Shown here: positions 7,766 to 17,571 of the stretch, piece after piece
Layout of the letters: each line of letters opens with the position of its first letter
How positions within the stretch are numbered: the first letter of the stretch is position 1
Assembly: GCA_034666665.1 (NCBI GenBank)
Contig: JAXDLK010000370.1
Span: 1-37,729, forward strand
Reading direction: 5' to 3'
Length of the DNA stretch: 37,729 nucleotides
Origin: JAXDLK01 sp034666665
Lineage (GTDB): Bacteria > Desulfobacterota > Binatia > JACPRU01
The notes under the pieces: model-generated
What the model was told of the DNA's origin: nothing
Databases searched by the model: none
Seen by the model: only the letters and a program-made list of their open reading frames with translations
Made by a program: the position numbers and the translations under genes

Positions 7766-8337
7766 TGCGCCCTCACCTCTCGACGCGCCTCGCCTCGGTT
7801 CTCCTGTTGGCGCTTTCGGCCGCCGCCCCGGCGTCGGGTGACGATGCTGCGGCATCGCCGGATCTCCGCGCGCTCAAAGGCACCGCGGTATCGATCGAGT
7901 ACACGGTCACCGACGAGAACGGAAAGCCGATCGAAGACACCGCCGCGGGCGACGCGATCGTCTACCATCCCGGCCGTAGAGAGCTGCCGCCCACGCTCGA
8001 ACAGGCGCTCCATGGTCTCCGCTCGGGCGATGAGAAGGACGTCCGGCTAACGCCGGAGCAGGGCTACGGCCCCGTCGATCCCAAGGCGCTGCTCGAGGTC
8101 CGGAAGTCGGAAGTCCCGGAAGGCGCGCGCAAGGCCGGAGCGCTGCTTCGGACGCGCGGCGCCGACGGGCGAGCGGTGACGGTGCGCGTTCGCGAGGTGA
8201 AGAAGGAGACGGTGGTGGTCGACTTCAATCACCCGATGGCGGGGAAGACCCTCCTCTTCCACGTCAAAGTCGTCGACGTGAGGCCGGCGTCACCGGCGCC
8301 GGCCCCGGGCTCCGGACCCGCTGCGAAGGGCAAGTGA
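7765..8337 (+). CDS. Exported SlyD-like FKBP-type peptidyl-prolyl isomerase
   Basis: A 190-residue protein with a signal peptide (hydrophobic core LASVLLLALSAAAPA, cleavage near residue 25) and a SlyD-type FKBP domain. The N-terminal half has 'VSIEYTVTDENGKPIEDT' and the segment 'LTPEQGYGPVDP', followed by the insert-in-flap chaperone region. The return strand carries 'VVDFNHPMAGKTLLFHVKV', diagnostic for SlyD/FkpB relatives. The tail is Pro/Ala/Gly-rich. SlyD itself is cytoplasmic and has a His-rich metal-binding tail; this one is exported and lacks that tail. It folds proteins in the periplasm, possibly related to the operon's diiron enzyme (inference). Confidence 0.88.
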   Translation: MRPHLSTRLASVLLLALSAAAPASGDDAAASPDLRALKGTAVSIEYTVTDENGKPIEDTAAGDAIVYHPGRRELPPTLEQALHGLRSGDEKDVRLTPEQGYGPVDPKALLEVRKSEVPEGARKAGALLRTRGADGRAVTVRVREVKKETVVVDFNHPMAGKTLLFHVKVVDVRPASPAPAPGSGPAAKGK

Positions 8338-8377
8338 GCACGGGTGACTGGCTTTCAACCGCGAGGAGGCCGATGGT

Positions 8378-9265
8378 TCAGGAGCGGATCAGGTCGCGGA
8401 GCCTACGGTAGCCGATGAGCTCGACGCCGGCGTCCCGAAACCAGGACGCCACCTCGGGCCGGGCAAACGTGCGCCGCTCGGCGTCCCGTTGCTGCCACGA
8501 GTCCGGGGTGATCGCCTCGAGCTCCTCGTCGCTGCGTGCCGGGTGGATGAGAAAGTGGGTCACGCCCACGCGGAGCTCGCCGATCACCCGCCGGTAGTGC
8601 TCCTCGACTCCTTCGGCTTCGAAGGACAGCGAGCGCAGCTCGGCGTGATCCACCATCAGCACACGAGAGGAATCGAGCTCCTCGAGGATCTTGGGTAGCT
8701 CGCCGACGATCTCCGGATGGCCGACCTCTTCCAGGAGCTCCGGGGTGGGGCGCGGCAGGAACACCGGCAGGCGGTACTCCCGACCGAGCTCGACGTAGAT
8801 CGGCAGCAGCTCGAACATCATCGCCGTCCCCATGTGCGCGTCGAGATGGGTGACGTCGATGCCGCTCGCTTGGGCGCGGTCCACCTGTGCTTTGAGCTCG
8901 ACGCGCACCTCGTCTGGGTTCGCCCGCGCGAGCGTTTCCGAGGTCGAGGGCCAGAAGTAACCGTCCGCATCGACCAGCGTCGGAACGCGCTCCGCGCCGC
9001 TCACGGGCGCCCAGCGATAGCCCGAAAACTCGCTGTTCAGGACGAGATGAACGCCGAGGTCGATCCCCGGGCGGTGTCGCGCATAGGCCGCCACCTCGGG
9101 AAGCCAGGAGCAAGGCACCATCGCGCTGCCGGAGGTGACGATCCCGGCTTCGATCACCTCGAAGAACCCGAGGTTCTGCGCATGGCACATGCCGACGTCG
9201 TCGGCGTGGAGGATTGCCACCCGAACGTCGGGCCCGAAGCCGAGCTGTTCCGAGAGCGTCTTCAC
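8378..9265 (-). CDS. ChbG/YdjC/HpnK-family carbohydrate deacetylase
   Basis: A 295-residue deacetylase of the YdjC family, a TIM-barrel relative of polysaccharide deacetylases that removes acetyl groups from N-acetylated sugars. Metal and catalytic motifs are 'ILHADDVGM' (D22, D23), 'DLGVHLVLNSEF' (H73) and 'VTHLDAHMG'. Members act on chitobiose or, as HpnK, on hopanoid sugars; the substrate is not determinable. GTG start, weak ribosome binding site, ten bases after the stop of the 68-residue membrane protein, so probably co-transcribed. It converges on the FKBP gene; I see no terminator in the 40-base gap. Confidence 0.85.
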   Translation of the reverse strand: MKTLSEQLGFGPDVRVAILHADDVGMCHAQNLGFFEVIEAGIVTSGSAMVPCSWLPEVAAYARHRPGIDLGVHLVLNSEFSGYRWAPVSGAERVPTLVDADGYFWPSTSETLARANPDEVRVELKAQVDRAQASGIDVTHLDAHMGTAMMFELLPIYVELGREYRLPVFLPRPTPELLEEVGHPEIVGELPKILEELDSSRVLMVDHAELRSLSFEAEGVEEHYRRVIGELRVGVTHFLIHPARSDEELEAITPDSWQQRDAERRTFARPEVASWFRDAGVELIGYRRLRDLIRS

Positions 9266-9275
9266 GTCCCGCGTC

Positions 9276-9482
9276 TCAGCGCAGGGGCCGGAGCTCGTCG
9301 TACTTTCCCTTGCCCTTGGCCTTCAGCTGCGCGATGTCGCGGTGCGCATCGCGGACGACCCGACCCTTCCTGTTGAGAGCCCAGCGGAGAGCCAGGAGCG
9401 CGACCACGACCGCCGCCGGGATCGCGGGATGGACGAGTACCCATTGGGTCACCCATCGGGCCAGGTAGATGAGATCCTCCAT
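9276..9482 (-). CDS. 68-residue single-pass membrane protein
   Basis: Short protein starting at the ATG at 9482, starting with MEDLIYLARWV and ending LRPLR. Residues 14-34 form one transmembrane helix (VLVHPAIPAAVVVALLAL). The remainder is a basic cytoplasmic tail with an Ala/Lys/Gly stretch (QLKAKGKGKYDE). No family recognised. It lies between comEC and the deacetylase gene on the same strand; its codon bias matches its neighbours. A -10-like TAGACT lies just upstream, overlapping the comEC stop. Confidence 0.6.
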   Translation of the reverse strand: MEDLIYLARWVTQWVLVHPAIPAAVVVALLALRWALNRKGRVVRDAHRDIAQLKAKGKGKYDELRPLR

Positions 9483-9499
9483 CGACTCTCGGCCCGGTG

Positions 9500-9528
9500 A
9501 GTCTAACACACGCCGGCCATCCGGCAGA
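9500..9528 (-). promoter_or_regulatory. Possible promoter for the small membrane protein and deacetylase
   Basis: -10 TAGACT (9500-9505) whose first three bases are the comEC stop codon; 17 bases further up is a poor -35, TCTGCC (9523-9528). The predicted start would give a leader of about 11 bases before the ATG at 9482. Only the -10 is convincing. Confidence 0.3.
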
Positions 9529-11851
9529 AGCTCGACTGGGAATCGGCGAATGCTCGGGTGCGGACGCCTTCGCCATCGCTCTCGACGAGCACGGCTCCGT
9601 CGACGTCGGTACGGAGTACGCGCGTGCCTCGCCTCCGGTAGCGCGCCAGCACCTCGGCGCGCGGCATCCCGAACGGATTGCCGCCGCCGACGGAGATTAC
9701 CGCGACCGAAGGAGCCGCCGCATTCACGAATGCCGCGCTGCTCGACGTGAGACTGCCGTGGTGCGCCACCTTGAGAACCGCCACCCGTCCGAAGCCGCGG
9801 TGCAGTAGCTGCCTCTCCGCTGGCTCCTCGACGTCGCCGGTGAGCAGGACGCCGATCCGCCCGATCCGCAGGCGCAGGACCAGCGATGCGTCGTTTCCGG
9901 AGAGGGTCGATGCTGCACCGGGATGGACACATTCGATCACCGTGTCGTCGCGGCGCCAGAGGACCTCCCCTGCCCCCGCGCGACGGACGATGCCGCCACC
10001 CTGCCGCACGATGTGCTCGAGCCGTCCGAGGCGTCCTACCTCGTCGGCGGCGTCGCTCGTCCACAAGGCGCGCGGGCGAAATTCGCGTGCGACGAAATGC
10101 AGGCCTCCCTGATGGTCCCAATCCCCATGGGTCGCAGCGATCGCCTGAAGACGCAGCACCTTCCGACTCCAGAGATACGGCGCCACCACTCGCTCGCCGG
10201 GATCGAACGAGCTCATGCGGAAGCCGCCGGCGTCGACGAGCAGCACCCCGCCCCGCGGAAGCTCGACGACGATCGCGTCGCCCTGGCCGACGTCGAGGAA
10301 GCGCAGCCGCAGCGTCGGGTCGGCGCAGCGCTCGTACAGCCAGGCGCCGACGTCGACGGCGAGGAGCAGCAGCAACGCCGCCGCGGCGGCCCGGCGCCTG
10401 CGCCGTATCCACGGAAGCGCGAGCAGCCCGTAGGCGAGCGCGAGCTCGAGCAGGCTCGGCATCGGCACGCGAAACGACGCGAACGGCAGCGCCGCGACGA
10501 TCTCGGAAGCGCTGGCGAGGAGCTCGAGCGGCCAGCCGGCGACGCGGAAGAGCTCAGCTGCGGCGGTGTCCGAAGCCAGCGCAACGGCGGCGGCGCCGAG
10601 GCCGAGCACCGTCGCGGGTGCACCGCAGAGCGGCACCAGCAACGGGTTCGTCAGCAATCCGATCGGCGTCACCCACTGGAAATAGAGCGCCACCAACGGC
10701 GCGGTTCCGGCGACGGCGGCGGAGGAAGCGACGAAGGCCGCGACCAAGTACTCACGAACGCGGTGCGGCGTCTGTTGCGGCCGACGCCGACGCCGTCGTT
10801 CCGCCAGCTCGGCGCCGAGACCGAGCGCCAGGACGGAGCCGAACGAGAGCTGGAAGGAGACGTCCCCCGGGCTTCCTGGGTGCACCAGCGACAACACCGC
10901 GGCCGCGAGGACCAGCAGCCGCAGGATCGCGACCTCGCGGCTGACCGCCATCGCCACCACGGACAGCACGGTCATCGCCACCGTCCGCTCCGTCGGAAGA
11001 CTGCTGCCGGCGAGGACGCCATAGGCGCCGGCGGGGATCAGCGCGACGGAGGCGGCGAGCGCACGCACGTCGATCGCGAGCAGCAGTCGTTCGCTTCGCG
11101 AAGCGAGCGCGCGAACGAGCAGGAAGGCGGCGCCCCAGACGAGCCCCACGTGAAGCCCCGAGACGGAAAGCAGATGCACGAGCCCGGCACGGGCGATCGC
11201 TTCGCGAAGAGGCGGCGGCACCGCGGCGGCTTCGCCGAGGATCAGGGCGCGCATCAAGGCGGCGCGGCGCGCGGGCAGCGAGCGGTCGATCAAGCTTCGC
11301 AGACGGGCTCGCGCCGTCGCGATCCACAGCGCCCCGCTCGGGGGCGGCGGCGCGAGTGGCTCGACGTCCATGGCGCTCGCAAATGCGGTCATCCAAACTC
11401 CTCGGCGCGCGAGAGCCGTCTCGTGATCGTACGCGCCCGGGTTGGCGAAGTTCCGCGGCCGGCGGAGGCTCGCGTGGAGTCGCACGCTTTCTCCGGGCAT
11501 CGGCTCGTGCTCCAGCCCCGAGATCGTCACCAGTAGGGCGCCGCAGGACCGCCGCAGACGCCCCCCCTCCTCGACCCAGGCGTCGGCGCGGACGCGATAT
11601 AGCGCCGACTCGCCAGCGCTTGCATCGAGGACGCGCGCGCGGACCCACCGCTTCTGTGACCCGCCGGGCGACGGCAGAAAGCAGCCGTCGTGCGCCGGCT
11701 GCAAGGCCGCTCCCGCGAGCCAAGCTCCCGCCGCCGCCGCGAACGCGCAACGAAGGACCGGCTCCCTCCGCAATCCCGCAGCAAACGCCAGCAGCCACAC
11801 CGATGCCGACGCGACGGTGAGCCACATGCCCACGGCCACACGGCCGGCCAA
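9503..11851 (-). CDS. comEC: ComEC/Rec2 DNA-uptake channel protein
   Basis: Full-length ComEC (782 residues from this start), the inner-membrane channel for single-stranded DNA in natural transformation. An N-terminal OB-like DUF4131 part (about 30-165) precedes the multi-pass competence domain, marked by 'HLLSVSGLHVG' (226-236) and 'NPLLVP' (402-407). From residue 515 comes a metallo-beta-lactamase-like nuclease domain: 'FLDVGQGD' (518-525), 'THGDWDH' (574-580), 'LTGD' and 'KVAHHGS'. The start is uncertain: TTG at 11851 is used, but GTG codons follow at residues 5 and 7, and the frame stays open upstream with more hydrophobic sequence (ISFAVAFLAGQL) without an ATG. No other competence gene is in the window. 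Confidence 0.9.
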   Translation of the reverse strand: MAGRVAVGMWLTVASASVWLLAFAAGLRREPVLRCAFAAAAGAWLAGAALQPAHDGCFLPSPGGSQKRWVRARVLDASAGESALYRVRADAWVEEGGRLRRSCGALLVTISGLEHEPMPGESVRLHASLRRPRNFANPGAYDHETALARRGVWMTAFASAMDVEPLAPPPPSGALWIATARARLRSLIDRSLPARRAALMRALILGEAAAVPPPLREAIARAGLVHLLSVSGLHVGLVWGAAFLLVRALASRSERLLLAIDVRALAASVALIPAGAYGVLAGSSLPTERTVAMTVLSVVAMAVSREVAILRLLVLAAAVLSLVHPGSPGDVSFQLSFGSVLALGLGAELAERRRRRRPQQTPHRVREYLVAAFVASSAAVAGTAPLVALYFQWVTPIGLLTNPLLVPLCGAPATVLGLGAAAVALASDTAAAELFRVAGWPLELLASASEIVAALPFASFRVPMPSLLELALAYGLLALPWIRRRRRAAAAALLLLLAVDVGAWLYERCADPTLRLRFLDVGQGDAIVVELPRGGVLLVDAGGFRMSSFDPGERVVAPYLWSRKVLRLQAIAATHGDWDHQGGLHFVAREFRPRALWTSDAADEVGRLGRLEHIVRQGGGIVRRAGAGEVLWRRDDTVIECVHPGAASTLSGNDASLVLRLRIGRIGVLLTGDVEEPAERQLLHRGFGRVAVLKVAHHGSLTSSSAAFVNAAAPSVAVISVGGGNPFGMPRAEVLARYRRRGTRVLRTDVDGAVLVESDGEGVRTRAFADSQSSFCRMAGVC

Positions 11852-11976
11852 GAGCTGCCCGGCCAGGAACGCTACGGCGAAGCTGATCAGTCCGGATCTC
11901 CGCTGCTCGCGGAGACGCGGGAAGGTGGCGGATGGAAGCTAGCGCGAAGGCGGTCGCAGCGAAAGCGCCGGAAAGA

Positions 11977-13880
11977 TCATTCGGCGCCGACGACGTCCTT
12001 CAGCACCAGTCGACGCCGTCGCGGCGGCTTCTCGCGCAGGCGTTCGGCGACGGCGGCGGCGAGCGTGGCATTGATGCCGGGAACGGTGGCGATCTCCTCC
12101 GGCGTTGCCTCCGCGAGCCGGCGGGCGCTGCCGAAATGGCGCAATAGCCGGCGGCGGCGCTCGGGTCCGATGCCGGGAACGTCATCGAGCGTCGATCGCA
12201 GTCGCTCGCGGTTGCGGAGCTCGCGATGGAACGTGATCGCGAAGCGGTGAGCCTCGTCCCGCACCCTCTGCAGCAAAAAGAGCGCGTTCGAGTTCCGCGG
12301 CAAGATCACGGGATTCTTCCGCTGCGGCAGAAAGACCCGTTCCTCGGAACGTTGGATTTCGGTGCCGCGAACGTCCGATGCGACCCGATCCTTGGCGAGC
12401 GAGGCGACGTCGACGGTCTGAATTCCGAGCTCGTCGAGCACGGCGACGGCGACGCCGAGCTGGCCCTTCCCCCCGTCGATCACCAGCAGGTCCGGCATGT
12501 CGTCCTCCACCAGCCCGCGTGCGAAACGGCGCTTCAGCACTTCGTACAGGCTCGCGAAGTCGTCCTGCCCCTCGACGGTGCGGACGCGATAGCGCCGGTA
12601 GCGGCTCTTGTCGGCCTGGCCCTCGTCGAAGGAGACCTTCGAGCCGACCACCAGCCGCCCTTGAAAGTTCGAGATGTCGAAGCATTCGATCCGCTTCGGA
12701 GCATTGCGCAAGCCGAGACGTCGCTGCAGCTCCTCGACCATGTGGGCCCGCTGCTCATCACTGTTCCGCCGCGCCTGAAATGCCTGCCGCGCATTCTCGG
12801 CGGCCATCTCGACCAGCCGTACTCGGTCTCCCCGCTGCGGCCGGAAGACGATCACTCGCCGGCCCTTGAGCTCGCTCAGGTACTGGCTGCGGGCCTCGTG
12901 GTCGTCCAGCTCGTACGGAACCAGCACCTCTTCCGGCAGGAAGCGGCCACCGGAATAGAACTGGCCGAGCACCTCGCCGAGCACCTCCTCGTCGGGAAAT
13001 TCGCGGTCCTCGAGAGCGTACGTGTGGTTGCCCGTGAGCTTGCCGCGCCGGATCGTCAGCACCTGGACCTCGATGGAGCCCCCTTCCCGGTAGAGCCCGA
13101 AGACGTCCTGGTCGATGCCGAAATGCGAGACCATCTCCTGCGGCTCGGAAGTCTTCTCGAGCGCGCGGATCTGATCGCGCAGCCGCCCCGCCGCCTCGAA
13201 GCGCAGAGCGTTGGAGGCAGCCTCCATGCGTGCCTTCAGATCGCGGACGAGCTGATCGTTTCGCCCGCCGAGGAAGAGCATCGCCGAGCGCAGGTGGCTG
13301 GCGTATTCCTCCCGATCGACAGCGAGGCAGCAGGGCGCGGCACAACGCTTGATCTGATACTCGAGACACGGGCGGCTGCGGTTGCGGAACACGGTGTCGG
13401 AGCAGTTCCGCAGCGGAAAGATCTTGCGGATCGCATCCAGGCTCGCACGCACCGCCGACGCCGAATGAAAGGGACCGAAGTAACGGTCACCGTCCTTCTT
13501 CACCTTGCGGGTGACGTACACGCGCGGCCATTCGGCGGTCACCGTCACCTTGACGCTGACGTAGGATTTGTCGTCCTTCAGCCGGACGTTGTAGCGCGGC
13601 TTGTACTGCTTGATCAGGTTGTTCTCGAGGATCAGCGCTTCCTTCTCGTTGCGCGTGACCAGGGTTTCCACGTCGGCCACCTTGCCGACCAGGAACGGGA
13701 TCTGGATGCGCTCGTCCCCGCCGCGGAAGTACATGCGCACCCGCGTCCTCAGGTTCTTCGCCTTGCCGACGTAAATGACCTTGTGGGCGTGGTCGCGCAG
13801 CAGGTACACGCCGGGGACCGGCGGGATCTTCTGCAGCCGCTCTTCGATCGCGTCCTCGACCGCGGTGCTCTCCGTGTCCA

Positions 13881-13881
<1 letters not shown>
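11977..13881 (-). CDS. uvrC: UvrABC excinuclease subunit C
   Basis: A complete 634-residue UvrC, the dual-incision nuclease of nucleotide excision repair. The N-terminal GIY-YIG domain ('PPVPGVYLLR', 'VIYVGKAKNLRTRVRMYF') makes the 3' cut. A UVR motif that binds UvrB lies near residues 195-235. The RNase-H-like domain ('IECFDISNFQG', 'LLVIDGGKGQL') makes the 5' cut. The end has tandem helix-hairpin-helix motifs ('LDDVPGIGPERRRRLLRHFG', 'TVPGINATLA'). The start overlaps the uvrB stop (GTGATG); I use the ATG, though a GTG one codon earlier is possible. Confidence 0.97.
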
Positions 13882-15902
<2,021 letters not shown>

Positions 15903-15919
15903 CCGTGAGTCCGGCCAGG

Positions 15920-15948
15920 ACTATACCAGCAGGCCGGAGCTCTCACAG
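15920..15948 (-). promoter_or_regulatory. Extended -10 promoter for uvrB
   Basis: Minus strand: -10 TATAGT (15920-15925) preceded by TGG, an extended -10 (TGn), with -35 CTGTGA (15943-15948) 17 bases upstream. The predicted start (about 15913) leaves a leader of about 11 bases before the uvrB ATG. Confidence 0.65.
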
Positions 15949-16006
15949 CGGCGGGAACGAAAGTCGGACGGCGGCTGACGACGAGTGGGACAGACGAGTG
16001 TTCCGC

Positions 16007-16285
16007 TCAGTCGCGTCTGCCCCGATCCCGATACTTCCGGCGGAGCTTGTCCTTCTCGCCGGGCGGCAGCTTCTTCCACCGCTCGTAGTCTGCCTGGAAC
16101 GTCTTCTTCTCGTTCGGCGGCAGCGACTGATAATGCTGGTAGTTCTTGATCGCCCGGTTCTGCTCGTCGGTGGAAAGATCCTGCCACTGTCGAGCGAGCT
16201 GCGCTGCCCTCGGGCCCGCAGCCATTGCCGGTCCTCCCAGGGAAAGGCCGACCACCGCCATCGCCAACGGCGCCAGCCGACGCAT
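16007..16285 (-). CDS. DUF3106 domain small exported protein
   Basis: A 92-residue protein with a signal peptide (MRRLAPLAMAVVGLSLGGPAM core, cleavage after AMA near 22). The mature part is helical and has two DUF3106-type repeats: 'RQWQDLSTDEQNRAIKNYQ' and 'YERWKKLPPGEKDKLRRKYR'. DUF3106 proteins are small, charged and of unknown function, possibly heteropolymer or envelope associated. A GAGGAG site lies upstream, immediately after the anti-sigma stop 14 bases away. Last gene of the PBP-sigma-anti-sigma unit, which suggests an envelope-stress link (inference). Confidence 0.8.
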   Translation of the reverse strand: MRRLAPLAMAVVGLSLGGPAMAAGPRAAQLARQWQDLSTDEQNRAIKNYQHYQSLPPNEKKTFQADYERWKKLPPGEKDKLRRKYRDRGRRD

Positions 16286-16299
16286 CGCGGAGGTTCTCC

Positions 16300-16932
16300 T
16301 CAGCCCGTGTGGCCGGGAGCCGCTCCCGGCGTCTCCAGGACCCGCAGCTCCCGGATGATCGCGTAGTCGATGAAGGCGTCCGCCTCGCGGATCAGCTCCG
16401 GCGGCACGGAGGGACGACTCGCCACGACGCCGGTGGAGACGCCTTGGCGGGGCGCCTGAGCCAGCGCGGGTGACTCGGACCGTGAATTCCGGATTCCCAG
16501 AGGTGCGTTGGCAGCGGCGTCCGGTCGCACCGCGGGCTGCGACTGGGCGATCACGGATTTCGCCGGGGTCACACCGGGCGAAGGACTGAGGGAATACGTG
16601 ACGGCCAACACCAGAACCGCCAGAGCTGCGGCCGGGATCATCCAGGGTCGCGTCAACCAGCCGAGCACCCCGGGGCGCTCGCGGCGAGCTTCCTCGGCAG
16701 CGATCTCGGCGGCCAGTCGGTTCGCGAACGTCGATGCGAACGTCGGAGAGGGACTGATGCTGGGCAGGTGCACGCGGAGGAGGTCTTCGAGCTTCTGTAG
16801 CCGGACGACCTCGCCCTGACAGCCCGCACATTCCCGGAGGTGGACCTGGAGGATCGCGTGTTCGGGCGGCGCCAGCTCGCCATGCACGTAGCCGATCACC
16901 TTCTCGAACATGGTCTCACAGGCTCTGCTCAC
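16300..16932 (-). CDS. Zinc-finger anti-sigma factor, membrane anchored
   Basis: A 210-residue putative anti-sigma factor. The zf-HC2/ZAS motif is H31-x3-C35-x2-C38 ('VHLRECAGCQGE'), with C5 as probable extra ligand. One transmembrane helix (about 96-114, MIPAAALAVLVLAVTYSL) separates the cytoplasmic domain, which would hold the sigma factor, from a low-complexity periplasmic part ending in 'VPPELIREADAFIDYAIIRE'. The GTG start overlaps the sigma stop as GTGA, so sigma and anti-sigma are coupled, the usual arrangement for such pairs. The signal sensed is unknown. Confidence 0.88.
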   Translation of the reverse strand: MSRACETMFEKVIGYVHGELAPPEHAILQVHLRECAGCQGEVVRLQKLEDLLRVHLPSISPSPTFASTFANRLAAEIAAEEARRERPGVLGWLTRPWMIPAAALAVLVLAVTYSLSPSPGVTPAKSVIAQSQPAVRPDAAANAPLGIRNSRSESPALAQAPRQGVSTGVVASRPSVPPELIREADAFIDYAIIRELRVLETPGAAPGHTG

Positions 16933-17570
16933 GATATAAACTCCTCGAGTTCTTGGCGGAGGGACTGCGTGGCGCGGAAGATCAGACTCTTTACGGCGCT
17001 GACCGACGTTTCCAGGCAGTCCGCCACCTCCTGGTAGGACAAACCCTCTACCCTGCTCAAAAGTAGCGCGGATTTTTGATTCGGAGGAAGCCGATCGAGC
17101 ACTTTTTGAATGCGATCGGCGGTCTCCCTGCCCATGAGATGCTCATCCGCAGTCGGCAGATGCTCATCGGGTAACTCGCGCCCGCCCTCCTCGCCGTCGT
17201 CGGACGTCCCCTCCAGGGGCTCAATCCGGCCCTGGTATTCGAAGCGGCGGAGCTCGTTCAGGCAGAGGTTCGTCGTCACCCGGTAGAGGAAGGTGGCGAA
17301 CCTGGCGCGGGGCTCGTAGCGCTCACGCGCCCGGTAGATCTGCAGGAAAGCGTCCTGCACCAGCTCTTCCGCTCGATCGCGGTTGCCGACGAAGCGGTAC
17401 GCGAAGTTCAGCAGGGGCTCGCTGAACTTCGAGAAGAGCTCGCGGAACGCCCGGTGGTCGCCGCCTCGAGCGCGGAGCATCAGCTCGACGTCGGGGTCGC
17501 TCTCCCAACCCCCTTCCAGTGGCTGGCCCGCAGGACGACCATCGGGCTTCGCCGCTTCGCGGGCGCTCAT
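16929..17570 (-). CDS. ECF-type RNA polymerase sigma factor
   Basis: A sigma70-family ECF factor of 213 residues from the ATG at 17570; an in-frame TTG at 17585 is inside the PBP gene. Region 2 is about residues 35-100 ('NFAYRFVGNRDRAEELVQDA', 'FATFLYRVTTNLCLNELRR'). Region 4 is about 150-205 ('LPPNQKSALLLSRVEGLSYQ', 'VADCLETSVSAVKSLIFRA'). Between them is an acidic linker. The start is one base beyond the PBP stop (TGAC-ATG) and the stop overlaps the anti-sigma start. No self-like promoter could be identified before the PBP gene. Confidence 0.95.
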   Translation of the reverse strand: MSAREAAKPDGRPAGQPLEGGWESDPDVELMLRARGGDHRAFRELFSKFSEPLLNFAYRFVGNRDRAEELVQDAFLQIYRARERYEPRARFATFLYRVTTNLCLNELRRFEYQGRIEPLEGTSDDGEEGGRELPDEHLPTADEHLMGRETADRIQKVLDRLPPNQKSALLLSRVEGLSYQEVADCLETSVSAVKSLIFRATQSLRQELEEFIS

Positions 17571-17571
17571 G

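Noticed and set aside
9503..9505. comEC as part of a larger competence locus
   Set aside because: No pilus, comEA, comF or dprA gene is in the window. The gene alone does not show that the organism is naturally transformable.
15903..16006. SOS (LexA) box upstream of uvrB
   Set aside because: CTGTGA occurs, but no CTGT-N8-ACAG or GAAC-N4-GTTC type palindrome is present; it fits better as the -35 of the extended -10 promoter.
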